From Nostoc sp. PCC 7524 (GTDB lineage Bacteria; Cyanobacteriota; Cyanobacteriia; Cyanobacteriales; Nostocaceae): a stretch of DNA of 64,000 bases. Under the pieces are notes generated by a model. The model had not been told where the DNA came from. It did not search any database and saw only the letters and a program-made list of their open reading frames with translations. The stretch lies in assembly GCF_000316645.1 (NCBI RefSeq), contig NC_019684.1, forward strand, positions 3,749,501 through 3,813,500. The letters are read 5' to 3'. Made by a program: the position numbers and the translations under genes. This document shows positions 34,617 through 44,468 of this stretch, one piece after another. Numbering within the stretch: the first letter of the stretch is position 1; each line of letters starts with the position of its first letter.

Positions 34617-35159
34617 ATCTGAAATAGTTACTAATAACTATGCTAAGTGTAAATTAATGCTTGCCAATTAATTATTGATAATTAATTGGCTTCTAAAGCC
34701 CGACGAGGTATCAGAGTAAATACAGCACTTTTGAAGTAAGTGAGGTACACCATGAGTATTAAGTAATGAGTAATGAGTAAGAAATTTACTTATTACTCAC
34801 TACTTATTACTCATTACTTTTTTCAATCAGTTGCTGTACCTCATAAACATCGAATCTGCTGTAAATGCCTTTTTTATGTTATTTACTCAAACAATTTTAG
34901 AGCCAAGTATTTGATGAAGTTCTGATAAAATCCATTTTGTTTTAGCACAATTTAATCAGAAAAATTGTGTAAGCCCATACAGGCATAAATCGAGTAACTA
35001 GGATTCTCCTAACCGAATTATATCTAAATAAATATATTTTACGTATATTTTTATACATATAGTTGTCGATCGCCATGAACAATGCCATAAAGAAATGGTA
35101 AAGAGGATATCCCTTACTGAAATCAGTTTGCACTCCCAACCCCCAGACACATCACACCC
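34617..35159. other. 543-bp divergent intergenic region
   Basis: Between the VanZ-LamG and adenylyl cyclase genes. It contains a 143-bp inverted-repeat element (34721-34863) and otherwise AT-rich DNA that should hold both promoters. A 65-codon minus-strand frame near 34942-35139 has no family features and is not called. Confidence 0.5.
34721..34863. mobile_element. MITE-like 143-bp inverted-repeat element
   Basis: Imperfect terminal inverted repeats of about 30 bp, TACAGCACTTTTGAAG...TGAGGTACA at the left and TGTACCTCA...TCTGCTGTA at the right, enclose a TAATGAG-type heptamer hairpin (34759-34818). Flanked on both sides by an AAA-type sequence (TAAA / AAAT). No ORF. Confidence 0.55.
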
Positions 35160-36800
35160 ATGACTGAACTGACTTTACGCTTAAAACAGGGAGATACGGA
35201 AACCACTGTCACAGTGAATTACGACGTATTTACAATAGGTCGGTTGCCGGAATGTAACTTATACTTACCTTTTGGGGGAGTGTCCCGCAAACACGCCCAA
35301 ATCGTCAAAAAGGCTCATGACAGCTGGATAATTGAGGATTTAGGCAGTAAAAACGGGACACAGGTTAATCAAACGTTTATTAACAAGACTCAACAGCTAC
35401 ATCACGGTGATGTCATTTGCTTGGGTAACGTGGATATAGTCGTGTTATTTCACACTCCGCCACCACCGCCACCTCCAACTAAACAAGTAACTGTAGTGGA
35501 GAATTCTGAGCAAAGAACCATTTTTCGTAACGTCAAACAATTACAACAGCAATGGATAGATGCTGATAGTAATAATGGTGATATTGGTAATAAGAATAAA
35601 ACTATTGCTCGTCTAAAAGATTTAGTAGATATAGCTAAAAATCTTTGTGCAGCAGCATCTATAGAAGAGATTTTTTATCAAGTTGAGCAAGTTGTATTTC
35701 GCTACCTCAGCAGCATTGACCGTTTAGCATTATTAATTGATGTCAATGGTTGCGGTCATTTAGAATTAGTTAATGCTGGCACTAGAAGTAAAACCCAACA
35801 GAAATATTTATTGGCTGATGCCAGTTGGATTAGTCGGAGTATTTGCCAAAAGGTATTTGAAGAAAAAGTAGTAATTCAAACTGCTGATACTCATAAAGAT
35901 GAGAGATTTTCTTGCGAACATAGCATTTTGCTCAAAGGGATTCGTAGTGCTATGGCTGTACCCTTATGGGATGAAAATAAAGTAGTAGGTGTGCTGTATG
36001 CTGATGCTCATCTGTCTTCTTACCACTGGGCAAATGAAGGTGAGGAAGAACTGAGCTTTTTTTCAGCTTTAGCAAATCTTGTAGCTTCGAGTGTCCAACG
36101 TTGGTTACTAGCAGAAAAACTAAAAACAGAAGAAGTTATTCGCCATCGCTTAGAACGTTATCACTCACCGGCGGTTGTCCAGCAGTTGATAGCTGTGGGT
36201 AGTTCACCAGATGGACGTTTACCGCCCGCAGAAAGCGAAATTAGTATTTTGTTTGCAGATTTAGTTGGTTTTACAGCTATTTCTGAAAGGTTAACACCAA
36301 CCGCGATCGCCCAATTATTAAATAAGTTATTTGAAGAAATGCTACAGGAAGTGTTTGCTTGTGGCGGCACTTTAGATAAATACATCGGTGATTGTATCAT
36401 GGCATTTTTTGGCGCACCCGAACCGCAAGCAGACCATGCCGATCGCGCCACAACCGCCGCTAAAGGTATGCTAAATCGTCTAGAACATCTCAATGCCAAT
36501 GGTTTCTGGCAAGAACCCTTACAATTACGGATTGCGATAAACAGTGGTAAAGCAGTTGTTGGGGATGTGGGGAGTTCCCAAAGGGTGGAATACACAGCAT
36601 TAGGCGCTACTATTAACCTAGCGGCAAGAATGGAAAGCATTTGCCCTCCTAGTGAATGTGTGATTAGTGAAGCTACATATCACTTACTTTCACACCCTGA
36701 TGATTTTCAAGAAATGGGAGATTACCGCTTTAAAGGTATTGATAGATTAGTCAAGGTTTATCAAAGAAAATTACAGTCGGTAACGACGTTTATTCATTAG
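35160..36800 (+). CDS. FHA-GAF class III adenylyl cyclase
   Basis: 546 residues. FHA domain (about 20-95; FTIGRLPECNLYLPFGGVSRKHA, DLGSKNGT), a poly-Pro linker, GAF domain (about 165-320), then the cyclase domain (about 355-535). Both metal-binding aspartates are visible, in ILFADLVGFT and in GDCIMAFFGAP; the purine-selecting Lys is in LDKYIGD, and YTALGATINLAARME carries the Thr of adenylyl (not guanylyl) cyclases plus the transition-state Asn and Arg. It makes cAMP in response to a GAF ligand, with FHA binding a phosphothreonine partner. Domain order recalls Anabaena CyaD. The TAG stop lies in a TTAGTCA-type repeat. Confidence 0.9.
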   Translation: MTELTLRLKQGDTETTVTVNYDVFTIGRLPECNLYLPFGGVSRKHAQIVKKAHDSWIIEDLGSKNGTQVNQTFINKTQQLHHGDVICLGNVDIVVLFHTPPPPPPPTKQVTVVENSEQRTIFRNVKQLQQQWIDADSNNGDIGNKNKTIARLKDLVDIAKNLCAAASIEEIFYQVEQVVFRYLSSIDRLALLIDVNGCGHLELVNAGTRSKTQQKYLLADASWISRSICQKVFEEKVVIQTADTHKDERFSCEHSILLKGIRSAMAVPLWDENKVVGVLYADAHLSSYHWANEGEEELSFFSALANLVASSVQRWLLAEKLKTEEVIRHRLERYHSPAVVQQLIAVGSSPDGRLPPAESEISILFADLVGFTAISERLTPTAIAQLLNKLFEEMLQEVFACGGTLDKYIGDCIMAFFGAPEPQADHADRATTAAKGMLNRLEHLNANGFWQEPLQLRIAINSGKAVVGDVGSSQRVEYTALGATINLAARMESICPPSECVISEATYHLLSHPDDFQEMGDYRFKGIDRLVKVYQRKLQSVTTFIH

Positions 36801-36822
36801 TCATGGGGCATTTCCAGAAATT

Positions 36823-36968
36823 ATAGTAGGTGACAGGTGACAGGTGATAGGTGACAGGGATAGGTGACAGGTGAGCTTGATGTCTATTGGGCATGAGGAA
36901 GAAGACTTTCCCCTTTTCTCCCTACTTCTCTGCTTCTTCCCAATCCCCAATCCCCAATCCCCAATCCC
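36823..36968. repeat. GTGACAG and CCCCAAT heptamer tracts
   Basis: GTGACAGGTGACAG units (about 36829-36870) and CCCCAATCCCCAAT units (about 36939-36968) separate the convergent cyclase and adhE genes; the second abuts the adhE stop. Confidence 0.8.
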
Positions 36969-39640
36969 TACACCCCTACACCCCTGAGAATTGCCGCATC
37001 ACTGTTGTGATATAGTGCTGCGTCTATCCGACAACCTTGATAGGCTAAGACATATAATTCTTTCAAGTCGTTCATTAGTGGATAGCGTGGATTTGCTCCG
37101 GTGCATTGATCATCAAATGCTTGTTCTGCCATCTCTTCCAACTTGGCGTAGAACTCTTGATCTTCGTCTCCTAAAGCTTGTTTAATTGTGGCAGGAATAT
37201 CAATTTGACGTTTGAGATTTTCAATTGCAGATACCAATAATTCCACTTTTTCATCGGCTGTATTGCCACCTAAATGCAGGTGATCAGCTATTTGAGCATA
37301 TCTGTCTTTAGCATTAGGATATTTGTACTGGGGAAAAATTGCTTGCTTGAATGGAATATCCGTAGCGTTGTAGCGGATGACGTGGGAAATCATCAAGGCG
37401 TTGGCGAGTCCGTGGGGGACGTGGAAGGTTGCACCGAGTTTGTGTGCCATTGAGTGACAAATACCCAAGAACGCATTCGCAAAGGCCATACCGGCAATTG
37501 TGGCGGCATAATGGACTTTTTCCCGTGCTTTCGGATCATTAGCACCATTTTGGTAAGCACTGGGTAAATATTTAAACAATAGTCTAATTGCTTGCAATGC
37601 CAAACCATCTGTAAATTCGCTAGCCATTACGGATACGTAGGATTCTAAGGCATGAGTTAAAGCATCAATCCCACCGTAGGCTGTGAGTTTTTTGGGCATA
37701 TTTGAGACGAGTTCCGGGTCGGCGATCGCAATATTCGGAGTTAGGGCATAATCTGCTAAGGGGTATTTCACGCCTACTCTGTCATCTGTCACCACAGCAA
37801 AGGGTGTCACTTCTGAACCAGTCCCGGATGTTGTGGGAATCGCCACCATGATGGCTTTTTGTCCCAAGGGTGGTAATTCATAAACTCGCTTGCGGATATC
37901 CATAAACCGCATCGCCAAGCCTTCAAATTCCACATCGGGATGTTCGTACATCAACCACATGACTTTGGCTGCATCCATTGGCGAACCCCCACCAATGGCA
38001 ATAATTACATCTGGTTGATAGCTTCTGAGTAAGGCTAATCCTTTATTGACGTTGGATAATGTGGGATCAGGTTCAACATCGTGAAACACGTCATGTTTTA
38101 CGCCAATTTCGTCTAACACCTGGGTAACTTTATCGACTATTCCTAAATCAAATAATTGTTTATCTGTAACGATAAAAGCGCGTTCTTTCCCTACTAAATC
38201 ACGTAAAGCTACAGGCAAACACCCATATTTAAAATATACTTTGGGTGGAACACGAAACCACAACATATTTTGGCGACGTTGGGATACCGTTTTAATATTG
38301 ACAAGGTGATGGGGTGTGACGTTATCGGAAACTGTATTACCTCCCCAAGTCCCGCAACCTAAAGTTAAAGATGGATCAAGTTTAAAGTTATATAAATCAC
38401 CAATTGCACCTTGAGAAGATGGGGTATTAATCAAAACACGCCCGGTTTTCATTTTGTTCTCAAAATAGGCAATATCATCCAGATTGGCGGGATTTGTATA
38501 CAAAACTGATGTATGTCCCAATCCCCCAAATTCCACCAATTTTTCAGCTTTATCTACTGCTTCAGGAAAATTTGCAGCCCGATACATAGCCAAAATTGGC
38601 GATAATTTTTCATAGGCAAAAGCTTCACCTTCTCCCACTGTTTCAACTTCACCAATTAAGACTTTATAAATCTTTGGGGCTTGGGAAGCATCGGTATCAT
38701 TTGGCAGTGAAATTCCGGCTAATTTAGCTAAATTATCGACTGACTGTCCGACAATAGCGGGATTTAATCTGCCCTCTTTCAAAATTACACTACCCAGCTT
38801 TTGTTTTTCCTCATCATTGAGAAAATATGCGCCCCGGCAGATAAATTCCTGTTTGACTTTTTCGTAAATATCATCAACTACAACAACTGATTGTTCCGAA
38901 GCACAAATCATGCCGTTGTCAAAGGTTTTACTTAATAAAATTGAACTCACAGCAGTTTGAATATGTGCGCTGCTATCAATGACTGCTGGAGTATTACCAG
39001 CACCCACACCTAACGATGGATTTCCAGAAGAATAAGCAGCACGTACCATTCCTGGCCCGCCAGTGGCTAAAATTAATTTAATTTCTGAATGCTGCATTAA
39101 AGCTTTGGATAACTCTACCGTTGGCTCATCAATCCAACCAATAATATCCTCTGGCGCACCTGCGGAAATTGCAGCTTTCAGAATAATTTTTGCTGCTTCT
39201 ACAGTACATTTTTTAGATTTGGGATGGGGTGAAAAAATAATGGCGTTACGAGTTTTTAAAGCAATTAACGCTTTAAAAATTGTTGTAGCAGTAGGATTAG
39301 TTACGGGGACAATTCCGGCAACAATCCCTACAGGCTCAGATATCTTTTGAATGCCAAATGTATGGTCTTCTTCAATGATCCCGCAGGTTTTTTCATGCTT
39401 GTATTTATTGTAGATAAATTCCGAAGCAAAGTGATTTTTAATCACTTTATCTTCGACAATCCCCATACCTGTTTCTGCTACTGCCAATTTTGCTAGGGGA
39501 ATCCGTTCGGCATTAGCAGCTAATGCCGCCTTTTTAAAGATGACATCGACTTGTTCTTGAGAGTAATTTGAGTATTTAGCTTGTGCAGTTTTAACTCGTT
39601 GCACAAGTAATTCTAATTCTTCGATATTAGTGACTTGCAT
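36968..39640 (-). CDS. adhE: bifunctional acetaldehyde-CoA/alcohol dehydrogenase
   Basis: 890 residues, the full length of AdhE. N-terminal aldehyde dehydrogenase half with catalytic Cys245 in NGMICASEQS and the GVGAGNTPAVID segment; C-terminal iron-dependent alcohol dehydrogenase half with AIGGGSPMDAAKV, PTTSGTGSEVTPFAV and HGLANALMISH, which supplies metal-binding histidines. It reduces acetyl-CoA to ethanol, consuming two NADH, and probably forms spirosome filaments. It is the third gene after pflB and pflA on the same strand (82 bp after pflA), so it should dispose of electrons when pyruvate formate-lyase makes acetyl-CoA without oxygen. Confidence 0.96.
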   Translation of the reverse strand: MQVTNIEELELLVQRVKTAQAKYSNYSQEQVDVIFKKAALAANAERIPLAKLAVAETGMGIVEDKVIKNHFASEFIYNKYKHEKTCGIIEEDHTFGIQKISEPVGIVAGIVPVTNPTATTIFKALIALKTRNAIIFSPHPKSKKCTVEAAKIILKAAISAGAPEDIIGWIDEPTVELSKALMQHSEIKLILATGGPGMVRAAYSSGNPSLGVGAGNTPAVIDSSAHIQTAVSSILLSKTFDNGMICASEQSVVVVDDIYEKVKQEFICRGAYFLNDEEKQKLGSVILKEGRLNPAIVGQSVDNLAKLAGISLPNDTDASQAPKIYKVLIGEVETVGEGEAFAYEKLSPILAMYRAANFPEAVDKAEKLVEFGGLGHTSVLYTNPANLDDIAYFENKMKTGRVLINTPSSQGAIGDLYNFKLDPSLTLGCGTWGGNTVSDNVTPHHLVNIKTVSQRRQNMLWFRVPPKVYFKYGCLPVALRDLVGKERAFIVTDKQLFDLGIVDKVTQVLDEIGVKHDVFHDVEPDPTLSNVNKGLALLRSYQPDVIIAIGGGSPMDAAKVMWLMYEHPDVEFEGLAMRFMDIRKRVYELPPLGQKAIMVAIPTTSGTGSEVTPFAVVTDDRVGVKYPLADYALTPNIAIADPELVSNMPKKLTAYGGIDALTHALESYVSVMASEFTDGLALQAIRLLFKYLPSAYQNGANDPKAREKVHYAATIAGMAFANAFLGICHSMAHKLGATFHVPHGLANALMISHVIRYNATDIPFKQAIFPQYKYPNAKDRYAQIADHLHLGGNTADEKVELLVSAIENLKRQIDIPATIKQALGDEDQEFYAKLEEMAEQAFDDQCTGANPRYPLMNDLKELYVLAYQGCRIDAALYHNSDAAILRGVGV

Positions 39641-39722
39641 ATTTTTATCCTGTTGCGGAGTTTACTACAGAGATTTCACTCGTTCATCAATTAATCAAAC
39701 TTCATCCTAGAGGATTTATTTA

Positions 39723-40526
39723 TCAAATAGCAAAAATTTCTCTACTACGAAAAATATCTAATGCGGCTTGTACTTGTTCTGGAGTTGGCGGAGGGGTATT
39801 TTCTAATAGGTATTCTAAACCCAATTCTTGCCATTTGTATTCACCCATTTTATGAAATGGCAAGACTTCTAATCTTTCAATATTATTGAATGGAGCGATA
39901 AAATCAGCTAAACCAGTAATATTCCCTGGATCATCAGTTAGACCTGGAACTAACACAAATCGCATCCAAGTAGGCTGATTAATTGTGTTGAGATATTTCG
40001 CTAAATCCAATGATGTTTGGATATTACATCCTGTAACTTTAGCATAAGTTGCTGGGTCAAATGATTTAATATCCAGCATGACTAAATCTACAAATTCTAA
40101 TACGGATTTAGCAGATTCTAAGTTACAAAATCCAGAAGTATTTAACGCTGTATGAATACCTAATTCTTGACAACGTTTAAATATTTCTCGCACAAACCCA
40201 GGTTGCATTAATGGTTCACCACCACTGATTGTCACACCTCCACCAGAAGATTTCATATAAGATGTATACTTCTGAATTTCTGTCACCAGTTCGTCAACGC
40301 TGACTTGTTTACCATTTTCCAGGTAGCGACAATCAACATTGCTGCAATAAAGGCAACGCAGAGGACAACCAGATGTGAAAATTACGAATCGAATCCCAGG
40401 CCCGTCAACTGTTCCACAGGTTTCTACTGAATGTACGTAGCCAGAATTAATTATTTCTGGAACTATATGACTATTTTCTAGTGTGTGATGTTCGATTTTA
40501 GGAATTGGGAATTGTACATTTTGCAT
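39723..40526 (-). CDS. pflA: pyruvate formate-lyase activating enzyme
   Basis: 267 residues. Radical-SAM cluster motif CxxxCxxC at Cys54, Cys58 and Cys61 (TSGCPLRCLYCSN), preceded by VETCGTVDGPGIRFVIF, the PflA-specific opening, and GGVTISGGEPLMQPGF for SAM binding. It abstracts hydrogen from the C-terminal glycine of PflB to make the active radical. About 20 residues longer at the N-terminus than the E. coli enzyme. It lies between pflB (630 bp upstream) and adhE (82 bp downstream), all leftward. Confidence 0.95.
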   Translation of the reverse strand: MQNVQFPIPKIEHHTLENSHIVPEIINSGYVHSVETCGTVDGPGIRFVIFTSGCPLRCLYCSNVDCRYLENGKQVSVDELVTEIQKYTSYMKSSGGGVTISGGEPLMQPGFVREIFKRCQELGIHTALNTSGFCNLESAKSVLEFVDLVMLDIKSFDPATYAKVTGCNIQTSLDLAKYLNTINQPTWMRFVLVPGLTDDPGNITGLADFIAPFNNIERLEVLPFHKMGEYKWQELGLEYLLENTPPPTPEQVQAALDIFRSREIFAI

Positions 40527-41156
40527 GAAGTTTACCTAATTTGACATCACTCATCAATTTGTCTTTTGCATCTAACTATGAGTTATAGATAAAAAATGTG
40601 AGGAAGTTGTGGGGATTTATTGTTATACACAATCAATTTCAGGAATTAGTTTTTATTTATAGTGATCCCTCTTAGATATTGATCAAAATAACAATGCTGT
40701 ATCTTTAAATTTTGATTAAGGAATCATGATATTTTTAATTCATGATGATACTATTCACATCTCTTTTGAAGAAAATTAGTGATTTGTTTGGTTTTTGTTA
40801 TTTAAGATATCCAAATATATACCTCAAGATTATAAATATACATAATTTTTTAGCAACTCTTAAGAAATACAGGTGACACAGAAAAGTAAGCTTTTTTATT
40901 TTTATTGGTTTTGTCTGATTTCAAGTCATAAAAAAATCTCCCTAACTGTTGAGATAAGTCAGGGAAATCATAGGTTTTAAGACGTGATTTATCGCGTCTC
41001 TACAAGTGGGTTATGAATCAATTCAAAATAGCCTACGGCAAGGCTTGCGCCTACAAAATTCAAAATTAAGAGGTTGTTTGAAAAGTGCTTGGCTGTGATT
41101 TTAGAGACTTATTGATCCCCCCTACCCCCCTTAAAAAGGGGGGAAATTGAATAAAA
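40527..41156. other. 630-bp gap between pflB and pflA
   Basis: No gene seen. It holds a truncated MITE end (41067-41147), a palindromic AGACGTGATTTATCGCGTCT (about 40980-40999), the TAGGCTTGCGCCTAC-type repeat near 41030-41053, and an imperfect stem TCCCTAAC/GTCAGGGA at about 40941-40968. The size of the gap suggests that pflA-adhE may have its own promoter. Confidence 0.5.
41067..41147. repeat. MITE-like element, left-end fragment
   Basis: TAAGAGGTTGTTTGAAAAGT at 41067-41086 followed by CCCCCTTAAAAAGGGGGG matches the left part of the 28226-28434 element. It ends about 10 bp before the pflB stop codon; the right terminal repeat is missing. Confidence 0.7.
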
Positions 41157-43385
41157 CTAAAATCGTTCGTGGAATGTCCGCTTAATTACGTCAAGTTGTT
41201 GTTCTCGCGTCAATTTAATAAAGTTGACGGCGTAACCGGAAACTCTAATGGTTAGCTGCGGATATAACTCAGGATGTTCCATTGCATCTAGCAACATTTC
41301 CCGCTTCAAGACGTTAACGTTGATGTGGTGTCCACCATCATGGAAGTAACCATCCAGCATTCCCACAAGGTTGTTGATTTGGTCAACTTCTAATTTACCT
41401 AAAGCCGATGGTACAACTGAGAAAGTGTTGGAAATTCCATCTTGTGCGTATTCGTAGGGAATTTTGGCTACTGATTCTAAAGAAGCGATCGCACCTTTAC
41501 TATCCCTTCCGTGCATGGGATTTGCACCAGGCGCAAAGGGTTCACCGGCTTTTCTCCCGTCGGGTGTGTTACCGGTTTTCTTCCCGTAGACAACGTTTGA
41601 GGTGATGGTTAATACTGATTGCGTCGGTGTAGCTTGGCGATACGTTGGATGTTTACGCAGTTCTTCCATGAATTTAGTAACTAAATCGACTGCGATTACA
41701 TCAACTTGATTGTCATTGTTACCGTATTTGGGGAAATCGCCGGTAATTTCATAATCAACGGCTAATCCTGTCTCATTCCGTAATACTTTGACTTTTGCAT
41801 ACTTAATTGCCGATAAAGCATCTGTCACCACCGATAAACCCGCAATCCCGCAAGCCATTGTCCGTAAAATATCGCGATCGTGCAGTGCCATTTCGATGCG
41901 TTCGTAACAGTATTTATCGTGCATATAATGGATGACGTTGAGGGTGTTGATATACGCTTTTGCCAACCACGCCATCATGATTTCAAGTTGATCCCACACC
42001 TGTTGGTAGTCAAGATACTCAGAAGTGATAGGTGCGATCGCAGGCGCAACTTGTTCCCCTGATTTTTCATCTCTACCGCCATTGATCGCATACAGCAAGC
42101 ACTTAGCTAGATTGACTCGCGCACCGAAAAACTGCATTTGTTTACCAATTCGCATGGCGGAAACGCAACAGGCGATCGCATAATCATCTCCCCAATATGA
42201 ACGCATTAGATCATCGTTTTCATACTGAATAGAGCTAGTATGAATTGAAACTTTGGCACAGAAACGTTTAAAGTTCTCTGGCAAGCTTTCCGACCACAAC
42301 ACGGTTAAGTTTGGCTCTGGTGCTGCGCCTAAATTATACAAAGTATGCAAAATACGGAAACTATTTTTAGTTACCAAAGGTCTACCATCTTCACCTATAC
42401 CACCCACACATTCTGTTACCCAAGTGGGATCACCAGAGAAGAGTTGATTATAGTCCGGTGTCCGCAGAAATCTCACCATGCGTAATTTCATCACAAAATG
42501 GTCGATGAGTTCTTGCAGTTCAGACTCGGTGATTTTGCCTTGTTGTAAGTCCCGTTCAAAGTAGATATCCAAGAACGTAGAAACTCGTCCCAAGGACATC
42601 GCCGCACCGTTTTGTTCTTTGACGGCGGCGAGGTAGCCAAAATATAACCACTGCACAGCTTCTTTCGCCGTGGCTGCGGGTTGACTAATATCAAAGCCGT
42701 AGCTTGCAGCCATTGTCTTCAATTCAAACAGTGCTTTGATTTGTTCCGAAATTTCTTCACGCAGGCGAATTGTACCTTCATCGATGACATCTAATTCTAA
42801 CGATGTGAGTTGTGCTTTTTTGTCTTCAATCAGAGCATCAACACCATACAAAGCTACTCGTCGATAATCCCCAATAATTCTGCCGCGTCCGTAAGCATCT
42901 GGTAATCCAGTGATAATACCATAGTGGCGGCATAAGCGCATTTCACGTGTATAGGCATCAAATACCCCATCATTATGGGTTTTGCGGTATTTGGTAAATA
43001 TCTCTGCGGTTTGGGGATTGATTTCGTAACCGTACGCTTGTAATGAATCTTTAACGACGCGAATCCCACCTAACGGCATAATGGCGCGTTTCAGGGGTTT
43101 TTCAGTTTGCAATCCCACTATTTGTTCGAGTTCGCGGTTAATATAACCCGGTTGATGGGAGGTAATTGTCGAAACAACTTCTGTATCTGTATCGAGAATG
43201 CCCTTTTCGCGCTCAACTGCCATTAAGTCTTTGACTTGATCCCAGAGTGCTTGAGTTGTGGGAGTTGCACCTGTTAAAAAAGATTCATCACCATTGTAAA
43301 GGGTGTAATTTTTTTGGATGAAGTCGCGGACGTTGATTTCTTCCATCCATGTGCCACTTTTAAAGCCTTGCCATTGTGCCAACAT
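41157..43385 (-). CDS. pflB: formate C-acetyltransferase (pyruvate formate-lyase)
   Basis: 742 residues from the ATG at 43383-43385; the longer frame to 43454 adds 23 unconserved residues. The catalytic cysteine pair is in [11 protein letters not shown] and the glycyl-radical site is Gly717 in RVSGYAVNF, 25 residues from the C-terminus, as in the E. coli enzyme. It converts pyruvate and CoA to acetyl-CoA and formate. The radical form is destroyed by oxygen, so in an oxygen-producing host it should work in the dark or in anoxic cells. First gene of the pflB-pflA-adhE run. No formate channel gene is adjacent. Confidence 0.96.
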   Translation of the reverse strand: MLAQWQGFKSGTWMEEINVRDFIQKNYTLYNGDESFLTGATPTTQALWDQVKDLMAVEREKGILDTDTEVVSTITSHQPGYINRELEQIVGLQTEKPLKRAIMPLGGIRVVKDSLQAYGYEINPQTAEIFTKYRKTHNDGVFDAYTREMRLCRHYGIITGLPDAYGRGRIIGDYRRVALYGVDALIEDKKAQLTSLELDVIDEGTIRLREEISEQIKALFELKTMAASYGFDISQPAATAKEAVQWLYFGYLAAVKEQNGAAMSLGRVSTFLDIYFERDLQQGKITESELQELIDHFVMKLRMVRFLRTPDYNQLFSGDPTWVTECVGGIGEDGRPLVTKNSFRILHTLYNLGAAPEPNLTVLWSESLPENFKRFCAKVSIHTSSIQYENDDLMRSYWGDDYAIACCVSAMRIGKQMQFFGARVNLAKCLLYAINGGRDEKSGEQVAPAIAPITSEYLDYQQVWDQLEIMMAWLAKAYINTLNVIHYMHDKYCYERIEMALHDRDILRTMACGIAGLSVVTDALSAIKYAKVKVLRNETGLAVDYEITGDFPKYGNNDNQVDVIAVDLVTKFMEELRKHPTYRQATPTQSVLTITSNVVYGKKTGNTPDGRKAGEPFAPGANPMHGRDSKGAIASLESVAKIPYEYAQDGISNTFSVVPSALGKLEVDQINNLVGMLDGYFHDGGHHINVNVLKREMLLDAMEHPELYPQLTIRVSGYAVNFIKLTREQQLDVIKRTFHERF

Positions 43386-43664
43386 TTTAGATTTCCCCCA
43401 GTTGATGAAGCTGATGATTGACTGCGGTATCTTATTGGGGATAACGTAGCACATTTGACTTTGATGTTAACCCCAGTGATGGGTTATGAACCTCCATGAG
43501 TAAAGCAAGAGGCCAATAGTTACAGGGGTTTTGGACGACTATTAAACCTTTATGTATATGACGTGATGTGTCAAATCCCCTGAGTCATGTTTTTGGTGCT
43601 TTTTTCCACCCGTCGGACTCACCTTAATTTAATATTTGCTTAGGTCTTTTCGTTGTGAATCAAC
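43386..43664. promoter_or_regulatory. divergent promoter region of pflB and DUF1622 gene
   Basis: 279 bp, no ORF. An imperfect dyad TGACGTGATGTGTCA lies at about 43559-43573, spaced like a homodimer site but not matching Crp or Fnr consensus well. It is a candidate oxygen or carbon control point only by position. Confidence 0.3.
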
Positions 43665-44207
43665 ATGAAGCGGGAGTCATTACTGGAATCATTGGTTAAT
43701 CTGTTGCTCCCTTTAGGATTAATTTTTGGATTGGTTCTACTTTTAAGTATTAACATCGGACAAATTGACACAACAGCAGCCGCTAAAAATCCCTTGGAAT
43801 CATGGCTAAAGTTAATTATTGGTTACTTAGCAGCCACAGCAGAAATTGCAGCAGCCGTAGTCATTGGCATGGCAGTAATTCGCGGTATTATGCTTTACTT
43901 TCTGCAAATATTTTCTCGTTCCAGACAACATCTTGATTCTACAGAATTGGTGCGTCTGCAATTAGGGAGAGCTTTGGCTTTAGGATTAGAATTTTCTGTT
44001 GCAAGTGATATTTTGCGGACAGCAGTTGCACCAACACGCCAAGATATTCTCAATCTGGGAGCGATTGTATTGTTAAGAACTCTGCTGAACTACTTCTTAG
44101 AAAGGGAGATTAGGCAGGTTGAGCAAGCACGTTTCAGCAGTAGAGAAAATATTCATAGTTCAAGCTTGGAAACATTAGATACATCTGATTTTCATCAAGA
44201 TGAATAG
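43665..44207 (+). CDS. DUF1622 membrane protein
   Basis: 180 residues. Two to three transmembrane helices (about 11-28, 46-75, 125-145) and the family core LQLGRALALGLEFSVASDILRT then APTRQDILNLGAIVLLRTLLNYFL. DUF1622 proteins are small inner-membrane proteins of unknown role. It is divergent from pflB and co-directional with the SSADH gene 261 bp further on; neither position assigns a function. The hydrophilic tail (Ser/Thr/Glu-rich) faces one side of the membrane. Confidence 0.8.
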   Translation: MKRESLLESLVNLLLPLGLIFGLVLLLSINIGQIDTTAAAKNPLESWLKLIIGYLAATAEIAAAVVIGMAVIRGIMLYFLQIFSRSRQHLDSTELVRLQLGRALALGLEFSVASDILRTAVAPTRQDILNLGAIVLLRTLLNYFLEREIRQVEQARFSSRENIHSSSLETLDTSDFHQDE

Positions 44208-44232
44208 AAATAAATATTTCTTTGTGTTTTTG

Positions 44233-44253
44233 CATCTTTGTACTACAAAGATG
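44233..44253. terminator. perfect palindrome CATCTTTGTA-C-TACAAAGATG
   Basis: A 10-bp perfect inverted repeat with a one-base centre, 25 bp after the DUF1622 stop. It could be a terminator-like structure or an operator for the SSADH gene; there is no T tract. Confidence 0.4.
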
Positions 44254-44468
44254 AATTATTAACCACACAGGCACGAAGATATATGAGGGAATTTTAATGA
44301 TTATTACTGAATGAATTAGTGTAATTTTATTCAATTTTAATTGCGAGATTTTAAGATTGAGCAACTCCATCTGAATTCAAAGACTACAATTTGTGTGGTA
44401 GCTGACTTCAGAGATATGTGTAACACTAAGAAGCTACCTCAAGCTATTTTGAAACGGGAGGTCAGGCA

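Noticed and set aside
34942..35139. 65-codon minus-strand frame upstream of the cyclase
   Set aside because: No ribosome site, no motif, and lies in promoter DNA.
36161..36640. 159-codon minus-strand frame
   Set aside because: Lies wholly inside the cyclase catalytic domain on the other strand, with no family features.
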